DNA of 64,000 nucleotides from Sphingobium sp. AP50 (GTDB lineage Bacteria; Pseudomonadota; Alphaproteobacteria; Sphingomonadales; Sphingomonadaceae): positions 1 to 64,000 of the forward strand of contig NZ_FNYZ01000002.1 in NCBI RefSeq assembly GCF_900109095.1, written 5' to 3'. Position 1 is the first letter of the stretch, and every line of letters begins with the position of its first letter. Below, piece by piece: positions 1 through 8,025 of the stretch. The notes under the pieces were generated by a model, which saw only the letters and a program-made list of their open reading frames with translations, made no database searches and had not been told where the DNA came from. The translations under genes were made by a program, and so were the position numbers.

Positions 1-1296
1 AAGGCCTTGCCCGAGCATCTGCCGCGCGAGCGCGTCGTCATCGCCGCGCCCGATGCCTGCCCCTGCTGCGGCTCGGAACGGCTGTGCAAGCTGGGCGAGG
101 ATATCACCGAGACGCTTGAGGTCGTGCCGCGACAGTGGAAGGTGGTCCAGACCGTGCGGGAGAAGTTCTCCTGCCGGGATTGTGAGAAGATCACGCAACC
201 GCCGGCGCCGTTCCATGTGACGCCCCGCGGGCTCTTTGGTCCCAGCTTCCTGGCGATGCTGCTGTTCGAGAAGTTCGGTGCGCATCAACCGCTTAACCGC
301 CAGCGTGATCGCTATGCCCGGGAAGGCGTGGACCTGAGCCTTTCCACTCTGGCCGATCAGGTCGGCATCTGCACCGCCGCGCTGATGCCGCTCTATCTGC
401 TGATCGAAGCCCACGTCCTTGCCGCCGAGCGATTGCATGGCGACGATACGACGGTGCCAGTGCTGGCCAAGACCAAGACCGATACGGGCCGGATCTGGAC
501 CTATGTTCGGGATGATCGACCTTTTGGCGGACCGGCACCGCCCGCAGCGATCTTCCATTATTCCCGCGACCGGCGGGGCGAGCATCCTGTGGGCCATCTG
601 CGCGGTTGGAGAGGCATTCTTCAGGCTGATGCCTATGCCGGCTATAATGCCCTGTTCCATGGCGACCGCCTGCCGGCGCCGCTAACCCGCGCCCTTTGCT
701 GGAGCCACGCGCGCCGTTATTTCTTCGAGCTGGCCGATATCGCCGCGCAGCTCAAGAAGCGCCGAAAAAAGGCCGTTATCTCGCCGCTGGCGGTGGAGGC
801 GGTTCGCCGTATCGACGCGATTTTCGATATCGAACGCGCCATCAACGGCAAGCCGGCACAGGAGCGCCTCGCCCTTCGGCAGGAACTCAGCGCACCGCTA
901 GTTGCCGATATGGAAGAATGGATGCGCGACAACCGGTCAAAGCTGTCAAAGAACAGCGATGTGGCCGAGGCCATGGATTACATGCTCAAGGCATGGCCGG
1001 CCTTCACCGCGTTCCTCGATGACGGCCGCATCTGCCTCTCGAACAACGCGGCGGAACGCGCGCTCAGAGGCATAGCCCTTGGAAGAAAATCGTGGCTCTT
1101 CGCTGGTTCAGATCGTGGTGGCCAGCGCACCGCCTTCATGCTGAGCCTCATTGGCACGGCGAAGCTCAACAACATCGATCCGCAGGCTTGGCTTGCCGAT
1201 GTGCTCAGCCGCATCGCCGACATCCCTCAGAACCGTCTCCATGAACTGCTGCCATGGAATTGGCGCGCCGCCGAAGATCAACGCGAAGCCGCCTGA
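1..1296 (+). CDS. tnpC: IS66 family transposase TnpC, 5' end outside window
   Basis: This is the DDE transposase of an IS66 element. The frame is already open at base 1, so the start lies upstream. The visible 431 residues begin near a zinc-finger-like CPCCG / CRDC segment (zf-IS66), followed by the catalytic core: an Asp in LHGDDTTVPV, a second Asp in LQADAYAGY and the Glu in LSNNAAERALRG. Compared with the roughly 510-530 residues usual for TnpC, about 80-100 N-terminal residues are missing from view. The visible part shows no frameshift, so the element may be intact. It does not overlap the downstream SMEK gene, whose frame is different. Confidence 0.93.
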   Translation, partial: KALPEHLPRERVVIAAPDACPCCGSERLCKLGEDITETLEVVPRQWKVVQTVREKFSCRDCEKITQPPAPFHVTPRGLFGPSFLAMLLFEKFGAHQPLNRQRDRYAREGVDLSLSTLADQVGICTAALMPLYLLIEAHVLAAERLHGDDTTVPVLAKTKTDTGRIWTYVRDDRPFGGPAPPAAIFHYSRDRRGEHPVGHLRGWRGILQADAYAGYNALFHGDRLPAPLTRALCWSHARRYFFELADIAAQLKKRRKKAVISPLAVEAVRRIDAIFDIERAINGKPAQERLALRQELSAPLVADMEEWMRDNRSKLSKNSDVAEAMDYMLKAWPAFTAFLDDGRICLSNNAAERALRGIALGRKSWLFAGSDRGGQRTAFMLSLIGTAKLNNIDPQAWLADVLSRIADIPQNRLHELLPWNWRAAEDQREAA

Positions 1297-1321
1297 TCCG
1301 CGGCCTTCACCGAATGCCTAC
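1..1321 (+). mobile_element. IS66-family element, right part only
   Basis: The window opens inside an IS66-type element. After the transposase stop at 1294-1296 a short tail ends at about 1321; on the minus strand this tail begins GTAGGCATTCGGTGAAGGCC, close to the GTAAGC-type ends I associate with IS66 elements. The left end, tnpA and tnpB lie outside the window, so the target duplication cannot be checked. The proposed end is only six bases before the start codon of the next gene (1328), so the element sits in that gene's leader. The exact boundary is inferred from the IR-like tail alone. Confidence 0.75.
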
Positions 1322-1327
1322 GCTGAA

Positions 1328-2749
1328 ATGAGGCAGCTCGAGATTGAAAACCAGCTTCGGGACCTGGTGAGCCGCATCATCGTTCAGGTCGAGCTTGCCA
1401 CGGCACAAGGGCGGACGGACATTAACCTGGCGCTCGAGGATGCCTTCATCCCGATCCTCAAGTCGGTCTACAACCTCCCGCACCTCGTCAACCTGAACCG
1501 AAAGCACAAGAATTTTCCTGGCATCGACCTGGGGGATGACCACGACCGTGTGGCGTTCCAGCTCACGTCCACGACGACGCTCGACAAGGTGAAATTCACC
1601 GTGCGCCAGTTCATGGAGCGCTCTTATTTCAATTCGTTCGACGAGCTGTTCATCCTGATGCTCGCCCGAAAGCAATCGTCCTACAGTCAGGCATCCGTGA
1701 ACGAACTCCTGACCGACCAGTTCGCGTTTAACTGCAAGAAGCACATCATTGACCTTACTGATTTGCTCGGTCTCGTAGCGGGGCTACGGCTCGCGGCGCA
1801 GGAACGGGTGCTCGACGAATTCCGGCGCATCCTTGGCGAAGTCGATGCCTACGTCAGCTTCAGTTCGGAAAGCATCGCCGCGCCAACGGCGATCACGACA
1901 AATCTGCAGCAGATCCACCTGCCCGAAGCGGTCTACGTCGCCGAGCTGACGATCGACGACAAGGCGGTGATCGCGCAAGCGAAGGCACAGCTCGGCTACC
2001 GCGGAAAGGCGCGCGGCAGAAGGCCGATCGTCAAGATGGCGTTGCTGCTGAACGATGTGCACACCGACGCCTGGGTCCAACACGACAATAAGATCTTCTC
2101 GTTCCACGATATCGAGCGGAGCGGGCTGGTCAGCGTGGTGGACGAAGGATCGATCGAGCGGCTCGAGGTGTCCGATCTGGCCGATTCCACCGAGCTCGAC
2201 AACGTCAACATCCTCAAGCAACTGCTCTCTGCCGAGACGCGCGAGCAACTCAAGCGGCGCCATGTCCGCATGCAAACAAAGCTCGGGTTCTTCTTCTTCG
2301 GCCCCACCGTCGATGGCCAACTCGAGCGCAAGGAGACCTGGATCGGTAAGAAGTCCGCGATCCGGCGGGTCTACGAGGTCAAGCACCAGCGCAAGGGCCC
2401 GACCAAGGTCGCCCACCACCAGCACCTGTCGTTCGACCTCACCTTCACGAGGTTGGGCGACGAATGGTATGCGCAGATCGTGCCCAGCTGGTATTATTCA
2501 TACGACGGCTACCGGCAGTCCAACTGGCACGACGATCTGCTTTCGCAGCAGAAACGGCTCGAGCACAATTCGAGCGTCAGGAACATGGTGCGCTTCGTCG
2601 CATACTTCCTTTCAACGAGCGACGATGCCGAGAGCGACCTCCTTCATTTCCAGTCATTGGTCGAGTTCAACGCACTCGATGCCGATGAGGAAGATGTTGC
2701 GGACGCCGAGGCTCCCGCCAACGATATGGCAGAAGGTGCGGCGGCATGA
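1328..2749 (+). CDS. SMEK-like nuclease-candidate protein fused to an APAZ-like region, partner of a short Argonaute
   Basis: A 473-residue protein. Residues 1-150 resemble what I recall as the SMEK domain of predicted defence proteins: an N-terminal helix, TDINLALED (Glu37), PGIDLGD (Asp67), AFQLTS (Gln78, Thr80) and DKVKFT (Lys87). The Glu...Asp...QxT...Lys order looks like a restriction-endonuclease-like core with a displaced lysine; this is inference. Residues 195-430 resemble the APAZ/N-like region found beside short Argonautes (HDNKIFSFHDIE, VVDEGSIE, WYAQIVPSWYYSYDG, LLSQQKRLEHN). The last 40 residues are acidic. ATG 1328 is the first start after the IS66 end and fits the usual SMEK N-terminus; no Shine-Dalgarno survives in front of it. 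The stop overlaps the next start (ATGA), implying coupled translation with the Piwi protein. Confidence 0.75.
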   Translation: MRQLEIENQLRDLVSRIIVQVELATAQGRTDINLALEDAFIPILKSVYNLPHLVNLNRKHKNFPGIDLGDDHDRVAFQLTSTTTLDKVKFTVRQFMERSYFNSFDELFILMLARKQSSYSQASVNELLTDQFAFNCKKHIIDLTDLLGLVAGLRLAAQERVLDEFRRILGEVDAYVSFSSESIAAPTAITTNLQQIHLPEAVYVAELTIDDKAVIAQAKAQLGYRGKARGRRPIVKMALLLNDVHTDAWVQHDNKIFSFHDIERSGLVSVVDEGSIERLEVSDLADSTELDNVNILKQLLSAETREQLKRRHVRMQTKLGFFFFGPTVDGQLERKETWIGKKSAIRRVYEVKHQRKGPTKVAHHQHLSFDLTFTRLGDEWYAQIVPSWYYSYDGYRQSNWHDDLLSQQKRLEHNSSVRNMVRFVAYFLSTSDDAESDLLHFQSLVEFNALDADEEDVADAEAPANDMAEGAAA

Positions 2750-4155
2750 GGCTCACGACACTTGCGGAACCGCTTCTGGAATTCGGCACCGGCACTCACA
2801 TCTGCCCCCGCACGGGAATCGAGCACATGGGTGTCTACGACAAGCGGGATGAACTGCGCCGGACCGAGCTGCGGATCGGGGTGGTCGGCCGTGGCGAGGG
2901 CGTCGATCTCCTCGACGAATGGCTCGCGAAATGCCGCGACGGAATCGAGCGCAAGAAGGAGTCGAAGCTGCTGAACCTGTTCCGAGGCTTCGGCGGCATG
3001 AACCAAAGCCATGGTTTCCTGACGCGGCTCATCGACTCTCCCCAATATACCCGCACACTGAAGATGTCGGAGATCTCGAGCATCGTGAAGCTCGCATCGC
3101 GCGCCGAACGTGTGGAGCGGGCCGTCGAACTCTATTACGAGCAGATTCGCTTCCTCGCCGAAAACCGGTCCGTGGACGTCATCGTCTGCGTGATGCCGAA
3201 CGAGATGTTCGACTCCGTCACGACCTCGGCGGCCGGAGACGACAAGGACGAGAGCGAGCTCGAGCACAACTTCAGACGCATCCTCAAGGCGAAGTGCATG
3301 CATCTCGGCACGCCACTGCAGCTCGTCCGCGAAAAGACCATCCTGATCACCAAGCAGGCGGGCGATCAGCAGGATCCAGCCACGAAGGCATGGAATTTCT
3401 GCACGGCGCTCTACTACAAGGGCAACCGGACCATCCCGTGGCGGTTGGTCGAGGACACGGCGAAGCTGCGGTCGTGCTACATCGGCGTCGGTTTCTATAA
3501 GAGCCGCGACGGCGAGACAGTCTCGTCGAGCCTGGCTCAGGTCTTCGATGAGTTTGGTCACGGGATTATCCTGCGCGGCACCCCGGTGTCGATCGACAAG
3601 AAAAACCGCCATCCCTACCTCAACGAGGATCAGGCATATGAGCTGCTCCGAGACGCGCTCGACGAATATGATCGCGCGCTTGAACACATGCCAGCCCGCA
3701 TCGTGATCCACAAATCGAGCCAGTTCCGGGACAGCGAGCGCAAGGGCTTCCTGCGCGCCCTGGACGAGAAGGGCATCCGCTCGAAGGATTTCGTCGCGAT
3801 CACCGACACCGACATCAGACTGTTCGGCGACAAGGACTATCCGCCGAAGCGGGGGACATTGCTGACGATCTCGGAAACCGAGGGTGTGCTCTATACGCGC
3901 GGTACCGTCGACTTCTATAAGACCTATCCGGGCATGTACGTGCCGAATCCACTGAAGATCACCGTTTACGACCAAGACTCGTCGCTGGAGATGCTCTGCA
4001 ACGAGGTTCTGGGGCTTACAAAAATGAACTGGAACAATACGCAGATGGACGGCCGGCTGCCCATCACGCTGGAATGTGCCAGGAAGATCGGGGACATCAT
4101 GAAGTATGTCAGCCCGACGGAAAAGCCGCAGGTCAGCTACAGCTTCTACATGTAG
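2746..4155 (+). CDS. Short prokaryotic Argonaute (MID-Piwi), catalytically inactive type
   Basis: A 469-residue protein with the layout of short prokaryotic Argonautes: a MID-like half (about 1-235) and a Piwi half. The Piwi strands are recognisable as YIGVGFY (245-251), ARIVIHKSSQF (317-327), LYTRGTVDFYKTYPG (382-396) and LTKMNWNNTQMDG near 424-436, with a conserved aromatic C-terminus. The Asp normally in the first strand (IGxD) is Gly249, and the Asp after VxxH is Ser324, so target cleavage is not expected. By analogy with short Argonautes it would bind a guide and target and switch on the effector in the upstream protein. PAZ and N domains are absent here; the APAZ-like part of the upstream protein may substitute. 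The start overlaps that gene's stop by four bases. Confidence 0.85.
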   Translation: MRLTTLAEPLLEFGTGTHICPRTGIEHMGVYDKRDELRRTELRIGVVGRGEGVDLLDEWLAKCRDGIERKKESKLLNLFRGFGGMNQSHGFLTRLIDSPQYTRTLKMSEISSIVKLASRAERVERAVELYYEQIRFLAENRSVDVIVCVMPNEMFDSVTTSAAGDDKDESELEHNFRRILKAKCMHLGTPLQLVREKTILITKQAGDQQDPATKAWNFCTALYYKGNRTIPWRLVEDTAKLRSCYIGVGFYKSRDGETVSSSLAQVFDEFGHGIILRGTPVSIDKKNRHPYLNEDQAYELLRDALDEYDRALEHMPARIVIHKSSQFRDSERKGFLRALDEKGIRSKDFVAITDTDIRLFGDKDYPPKRGTLLTISETEGVLYTRGTVDFYKTYPGMYVPNPLKITVYDQDSSLEMLCNEVLGLTKMNWNNTQMDGRLPITLECARKIGDIMKYVSPTEKPQVSYSFYM

Positions 4156-4652
4156 CGAAGCGCGGACCGACAGAGTTCGCAGCTTTGTAGGAATACAGGT
4201 TCATGCTTGAACAGCCCATCGACACCATCGACGAGGCCTCGCTTTTCCGCCTGATCGACAATCAGGTTGCCGAGGGGCGCGATCTTGATTTTAAACGGGA
4301 CCTACCTGGCGGCAATGATGAGGAAACTCGAGAGTTTCTTGCCGACGTGACCGCTATGGCCAACGCCCAGGGCGGTCACATAATTTATGGAATTGAGGAA
4401 GACGCCGGCCTGGCCGTGCGACTGCCCGGCCTCGAGGTCGCGGACCCGGACGCGCAAATATTGCGGCTCGAGGGTAAGTTGCAAACTGGCGTCGATCCAC
4501 GCCTCATCGGAGTCCAGACACATTGGGTGCAGCTCGCGAATGGTCGGGGCGCGATGATAATGCGCATCCCGGGTAGCTTAAGCGCCCCGCACCGGGTGAC
4601 CTATAAGGGCAGCTCCCGCTTCTGGGGGCGCAATAGTCGCGGCAAATACGAG

Positions 4653-5753
4653 CTAGTGTCCTGATTCCGAAGTCTTTGGCATTTTGAGGGTTCGTAGGCA
4701 GAAACGGTTGATGCTGGCGAGAATGTCGTCGGCGGATTTGGTCCACCGGAAGGGCTTTGGCTCGGCGTTGGTGGCGGCGATGTAAGCGGCGATGGCGTCC
4801 TCGAGTTCGGCGGTGGAGCGATGGACGCCGCGGCGCAAGGCTTTGTCGGTGAGCAAGCCGAAGAACCGCTCGACCTGATTGATCCAGGAAGCCGAGGTCG
4901 GCGTGAAGTGGACATGCCATCTGGGTCGCTTGGCGAACCAGTTGCGGATCAAGGCGGTCTTGTGGGTTCCGGCGTTGTCCATGACGACGTGGATGTCGAG
5001 GTCGCTCGGAACCTGGGCCTCGACAGTGTCGAGGAACTTGCGGAACTCGCTGGCGCGATGACGCGCGAAGCAGCGGCCCACCACCGAGCCAGCCGCCACA
5101 TCGAGGGCGGCGAACAGTGACAGCGTGCCGTGGCGCTTATAGTCATGGCTGCGCCGCTCGGCTTGACCTGGCCGCATCGGCAGCAGCGGCTGAGTACGGT
5201 CGAGCGCCTGGATCTGCGACTTCTCGTCGACGCACAGCACCATCGCCCGGTCTGGCGGGTCGAGATAGAGGCCCACAATGTCGCGCACCTTCTCCACGAA
5301 CAAGGGATCGGTGGACAGCTTGAATGTCTCGCTGCGGTGCGGCTGCAGCCCGAACGCCTTCCAGATGTCGTGGATCGTGGAGGGCGCATAGCCCGTCGCC
5401 CTGGCCATCGAGCGCAGGCTCCAGTGTGTGGCTCCCTCAGGCATGGTCTCCAGCGTCAGGCGGATCGTCTCGGCGATCGCTTCGTCCCCGATCTTGCGCG
5501 GCGTGCCGGGCCGCGGCTCGTCATAGAGCCCGTCCAGCCGCCGCGCAGCGAAGCGCGCCCGCCACGTCCCGACCGTGTGCGGCGACACTCCGAGCCGGCC
5601 GGCGATCATCCGGTTCGTCTGCCCTTCCGATGCCAACAATACGATCCGCGCCCGCCGCGCTAGCGCCTGCGCCGTCTTATGGCCTCGCGTCAGCCCTACC
5701 AACTCCGCCCGCTCGGCCTCGTCCACCTCAATCGAAACCGCCTTGCCCTTCAT
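4653..5753 (-). CDS. IS630 family transposase
   Basis: A DDE transposase with an N-terminal helix-turn-helix region (RMIAGRLGVSPHTVGTWRAR) and the catalytic triad in MVLCVDEKSQ, IHVVMDNAGTH and SASWINQVERFF. ATG 5753 is chosen over an upstream TTG at 5771 because a GGAGG lies just before it; the product is 366 residues. The stop codon TAG uses the left-flanking target TA (4654-4655), so the element does not encode its own stop. No frameshift or internal stop is seen, so the transposase is probably functional. Confidence 0.95.
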   Translation of the reverse strand: MKGKAVSIEVDEAERAELVGLTRGHKTAQALARRARIVLLASEGQTNRMIAGRLGVSPHTVGTWRARFAARRLDGLYDEPRPGTPRKIGDEAIAETIRLTLETMPEGATHWSLRSMARATGYAPSTIHDIWKAFGLQPHRSETFKLSTDPLFVEKVRDIVGLYLDPPDRAMVLCVDEKSQIQALDRTQPLLPMRPGQAERRSHDYKRHGTLSLFAALDVAAGSVVGRCFARHRASEFRKFLDTVEAQVPSDLDIHVVMDNAGTHKTALIRNWFAKRPRWHVHFTPTSASWINQVERFFGLLTDKALRRGVHRSTAELEDAIAAYIAATNAEPKPFRWTKSADDILASINRFCLRTLKMPKTSESGH

Positions 5754-5811
5754 CGCCTCGCCTCCGCTCAATCCTCACTAAAGAATGGCAGAAACTTCAC
5801 GATCATAACAC
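4656..5811 (-). mobile_element. Complete IS630-family element, 1156 bp, in an AlbA_2 gene
   Basis: Both ends are visible. The left end begins GTGTCCTGATTCCGAAGT and the right end, on the minus strand, GTGTTATGATCGTGAAGT; about two thirds of the first 32 bases match. A TA dinucleotide lies on each side (4654-4655 and 5812-5813), the target duplication typical of IS630/Tc1-mariner elements. One transposase gene fills the element on the minus strand. The host reading frame is restored exactly on removal of the element and one TA. Confidence 0.95.
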
Positions 5812-6545
5812 TAGATGTGCATGACCTGCGCCATGCCTTCACGCAATCGGCGCAGTTGCCCCAACAATTTCGTCAGCTCCATGCGGAAGCGATCGCCGCG
5901 TCGCAGGGCATCGATATGCCGTTCACAGTCGAAAGGGCGCCAACGGCTGTCGTGTCGGTCGCGCCGCTAGGCCTGTTCCGCGAGGATCGGAAGATCCCGA
6001 TTACACGTGACCAGGCGGTTGTGCCGGTACGCGTCGGTGCCTTCACGGCGCTCGACACGATAGAAGGCGTTTTGATGCACGCTCCAGTCGATGAGACCGG
6101 ATCGGTCGGCGCTTACGCTCTCACCTATCGCGCTGGTCGCACCGACTCTGCCTTCGTGATCGGCGGGGTGCGACAGGGCAACGGCGGCCAGGAGCTTCAC
6201 GTGGTGTGGCCGGCGACCTTTGAACAGGGGTTACGAGCGATGGCGACTGCAACCCAAATGCAACTCCATCAATTCGGGATCGATGGCCCTTGGGTGGTGC
6301 TTACTAGCGTCTATGGCGTGAAAGGCTACAATATGATCCTTGGCGACGGATATCCGACCAATGTTGCCTTCCGCGATCATGTCCTACTTGGGCAAAACAT
6401 CATCGAGCGCATCGACGATGCTGCCTTGATGCCAATCGCCGAAGCGTTTTGGCTGCTCTTCGGAATTCATCGACCGGATGGCCGCGCTTTCGGTGCCGAA
6501 CGCTAACTATAGGCGTATCGCTTCTCGTTCTTCGCTATTCCCCCG

Positions 6546-7190
6546 TCACCCTGATTGCGCCGGCCCCGGCCGCTCTGCGCGCAGCTCGTCAGCCGACTGC
6601 CGCACAATCTGCCATCCGCCGCTGATCCCCAGAGCCGCCATGACGAAGGCGACCAACAGATCAGGGAGGCCGCTGCCCGACCAGAGCACGGCCATGCCCG
6701 CAGCAATCACGAGCACGTTGTTGATCGCGTCGTTGCGCGAGCAAATCCAGACCGAGCGCATGTTCGCATCGCCAGTTCGGTAGCGATAGAGCATCAGAGC
6801 GACCGAGAGATTGACCAGCAATGCGATGAACCCGACGATTCCCATGGCGAAGGGATCTGGCGTTGCGCCATGCACGACGCCCCAGACCGCTGACGCCAGC
6901 ACCCCGAAACCGAACAACAATATGGTCACGCCCTTCACCAAAGCGGATCGTGCCCGCCACTGCGCGGTGAGGCCGGCCACTCCGAGGCTGATCGCATAGT
7001 TGGCGGCATCGCCAAGAAAATCGAGCGCATCGGCCTGGAGCGACCGCGAGTGCGCCATCACGCCGGCCACGATCTCCGCCGCGAACATGGCGGCGTTGAG
7101 GCCAAGCGCGATCCACAGCACCCTCCGCCAGCGCGGGTCGTTCAATGTTTTCTGGGTACCGCAAGCGCTGGCGCAGCAATCATCGGCCAT
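6546..7190 (-). CDS. Cation diffusion facilitator-type metal exporter
   Basis: A 214-residue membrane protein with about six hydrophobic segments. The Asp pairs expected in a CDF transport site appear in DALDFLGDAANY (TM2) and SRNDAINN (TM5). The N-terminus is cysteine-rich (DDCCASAC), as in several Zn/Cd/Pb handling proteins, and could bind the ion. It lacks a long cytoplasmic C-terminal domain. It is divergent from a MerR-type gene, and the palindromic operator between them lies in this gene's promoter, so induction by a divalent thiophilic ion is likely. The exact metal (Zn, Cd, Pb or Co) cannot be read from sequence. Confidence 0.88.
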   Translation of the reverse strand: MADDCCASACGTQKTLNDPRWRRVLWIALGLNAAMFAAEIVAGVMAHSRSLQADALDFLGDAANYAISLGVAGLTAQWRARSALVKGVTILLFGFGVLASAVWGVVHGATPDPFAMGIVGFIALLVNLSVALMLYRYRTGDANMRSVWICSRNDAINNVLVIAAGMAVLWSGSGLPDLLVAFVMAALGISGGWQIVRQSADELRAERPGPAQSG

Positions 7191-7232
7191 CCGGAATCCT
7201 TTGCGCGATTTCCGCTTCGGCCTCCCCTATGC

Positions 7233-7253
7233 ACCCTCTAGCAACTATAGGGT
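7233..7253 (-). promoter_or_regulatory. MerR-type operator and 19-bp-spacer promoter for the CDF gene
   Basis: ACCCTCTAG, a CAA spacer and CTATAGGGT form a near-perfect dyad (8 of 9 positions), the shape of ZntR/CadR/CueR operators. On the minus strand a TTGACC -35 (7256-7251) and a CATAGG -10 (7231-7226) are separated by 19 bases, the overlong spacing that MerR activators correct. It therefore points at the exporter, with the regulator gene starting seven bases beyond on the other strand. Confidence 0.85.
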
Positions 7254-7259
7254 CAAGCG

Positions 7260-7664
7260 ATGAAAATCGGCGAACTGGCGAACGCGACCGGGACGAAGGT
7301 CGAGACGATCCGCTATTATGAGCAATCAGGGCTGCTTTCCGCTCCGGCCCGGACGCATGGCAACTATCGCAACTACGGCCCCGATGATCTCGCCCGATTA
7401 TCGTTCATCCGCCGCGCGCGCGATCTCGGTTTCTCGATCGAGCAGGTGCGCGCGCTGCTCGACCTGTCAGATGACCGCACGCGTGACTGCGCGACGGTTG
7501 ATCACATTGCCAGCGAGCATCTGCGCGAGGTCGACCGCAAGATTGCCGACCTGACCGCGCTCCGGCGCGAGTTGAGCGCGGTCATTGCGTCGTGCGATGG
7601 CGGCACCGTTGCCGAATGCTGCATCATCGAGGCGCTGGGGCCAGCTGACCTTATTGCTTCGTGA
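7260..7664 (+). CDS. MerR-family divalent metal-responsive regulator (CadR/PbrR/ZntR-like)
   Basis: A 134-residue activator. The winged-helix DNA-binding region is at the N-terminus (MKIGELA...TIRYYEQSGLL), then a dimerisation helix and a C-terminal metal loop. Cysteines at 77, 112, 120 and 121 match the Cys77/Cys112/Cys119-120 pattern of regulators for Zn, Cd or Pb rather than the two-cysteine pattern of CueR. It faces away from the CDF gene across the palindromic operator, the usual layout for such pairs. Its last 14 bases overlap the 3' end of the convergent cusF-like gene. Confidence 0.9.
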   Translation: MKIGELANATGTKVETIRYYEQSGLLSAPARTHGNYRNYGPDDLARLSFIRRARDLGFSIEQVRALLDLSDDRTRDCATVDHIASEHLREVDRKIADLTALRRELSAVIASCDGGTVAECCIIEALGPADLIAS

Positions 7665-8025
7665 TCGCCGTCACTTCGCCGGCGGTCCCCTTGACCGTCA
7701 CGTCGAAGGCAACCTTGTCGCCGACCGCGACGCTGCTCAGCAGTTCCGGCTTTGCTGCGAACGTCATCGTCATCGCCGGCCAGCCAACCTCGGGAATGGG
7801 TCCGTGACTGAGCGTGATCTTGCCCGCCGACTTGTCGATCGCCGTCACCGTGCCGGTGCCCTTGCCAATCTTGGCCTCCGCAGGCATCGCCATATTGCCC
7901 ATGTTGGCGGCAGCATTGGTCGCGTTGGGTTCGCTTGCAGCCGTATCATTGGTCGCCCCCTTCTGGCCGCACGCGGACAGCAGGACGGCTGCGGCAAAAG
8001 CAGCGGTCAGGTATAGAGGCTTCAT
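7651..8025 (-). CDS. CusF-like periplasmic copper/silver-binding lipoprotein
   Basis: A 124-residue protein with a lipoprotein signal (LLSAC, Cys19) and a Met/Asn-rich linker, followed by a CusF-type OB-fold. The copper ligands of CusF have counterparts here: His74, Trp82, Met85 and Met87 in [17 protein letters not shown]. It should carry Cu(I)/Ag(I) in the periplasm and hand it to the RND pump. It is the last gene of the efflux operon; its ATG overlaps the cusA stop (ATGA) and a GAAGGAGA stands before it. The window shows no dedicated copper sensor next to the operon. Confidence 0.9.
   Translation of the reverse strand: MKPLYLTAAFAAAVLLSACGQKGATNDTAASEPNATNAAANMGNMAMPAEAKIGKGTGTVTAIDKSAGKITLSHGPIPEVGWPAMTMTFAAKPELLSSVAVGDKVAFDVTVKGTAGEVTAITKQ

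Larger units (their letters stand above)
4203..6506 (+). pseudogene. Schlafen AlbA_2-domain protein gene, split by IS630
   Basis: The 5' part (4203-4655) encodes an AlbA_2 (Schlafen-type) domain: GRDLDFKRDLP, then EFLADVTAMANAQGGHIIYG, and a C-terminal RFWGRNSRGKYEL. IS630 enters after codon 151 and adds Val-Ser-stop. The 3' part (5814-6506) continues with DVHDLRHAFTQS and a 230-codon region of unknown fold. Removing 4656-5811 and one TA gives one uninterrupted frame of 381 codons, so the loss is recent. The truncated 153-residue product still spans the whole AlbA_2 domain and could fold. The start lies 47 bases after the Argonaute stop, consistent with one transcript. AlbA_2 domains occur in Schlafen nucleases and in defence loci; the role here is inferred from context. 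Confidence 0.88.
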
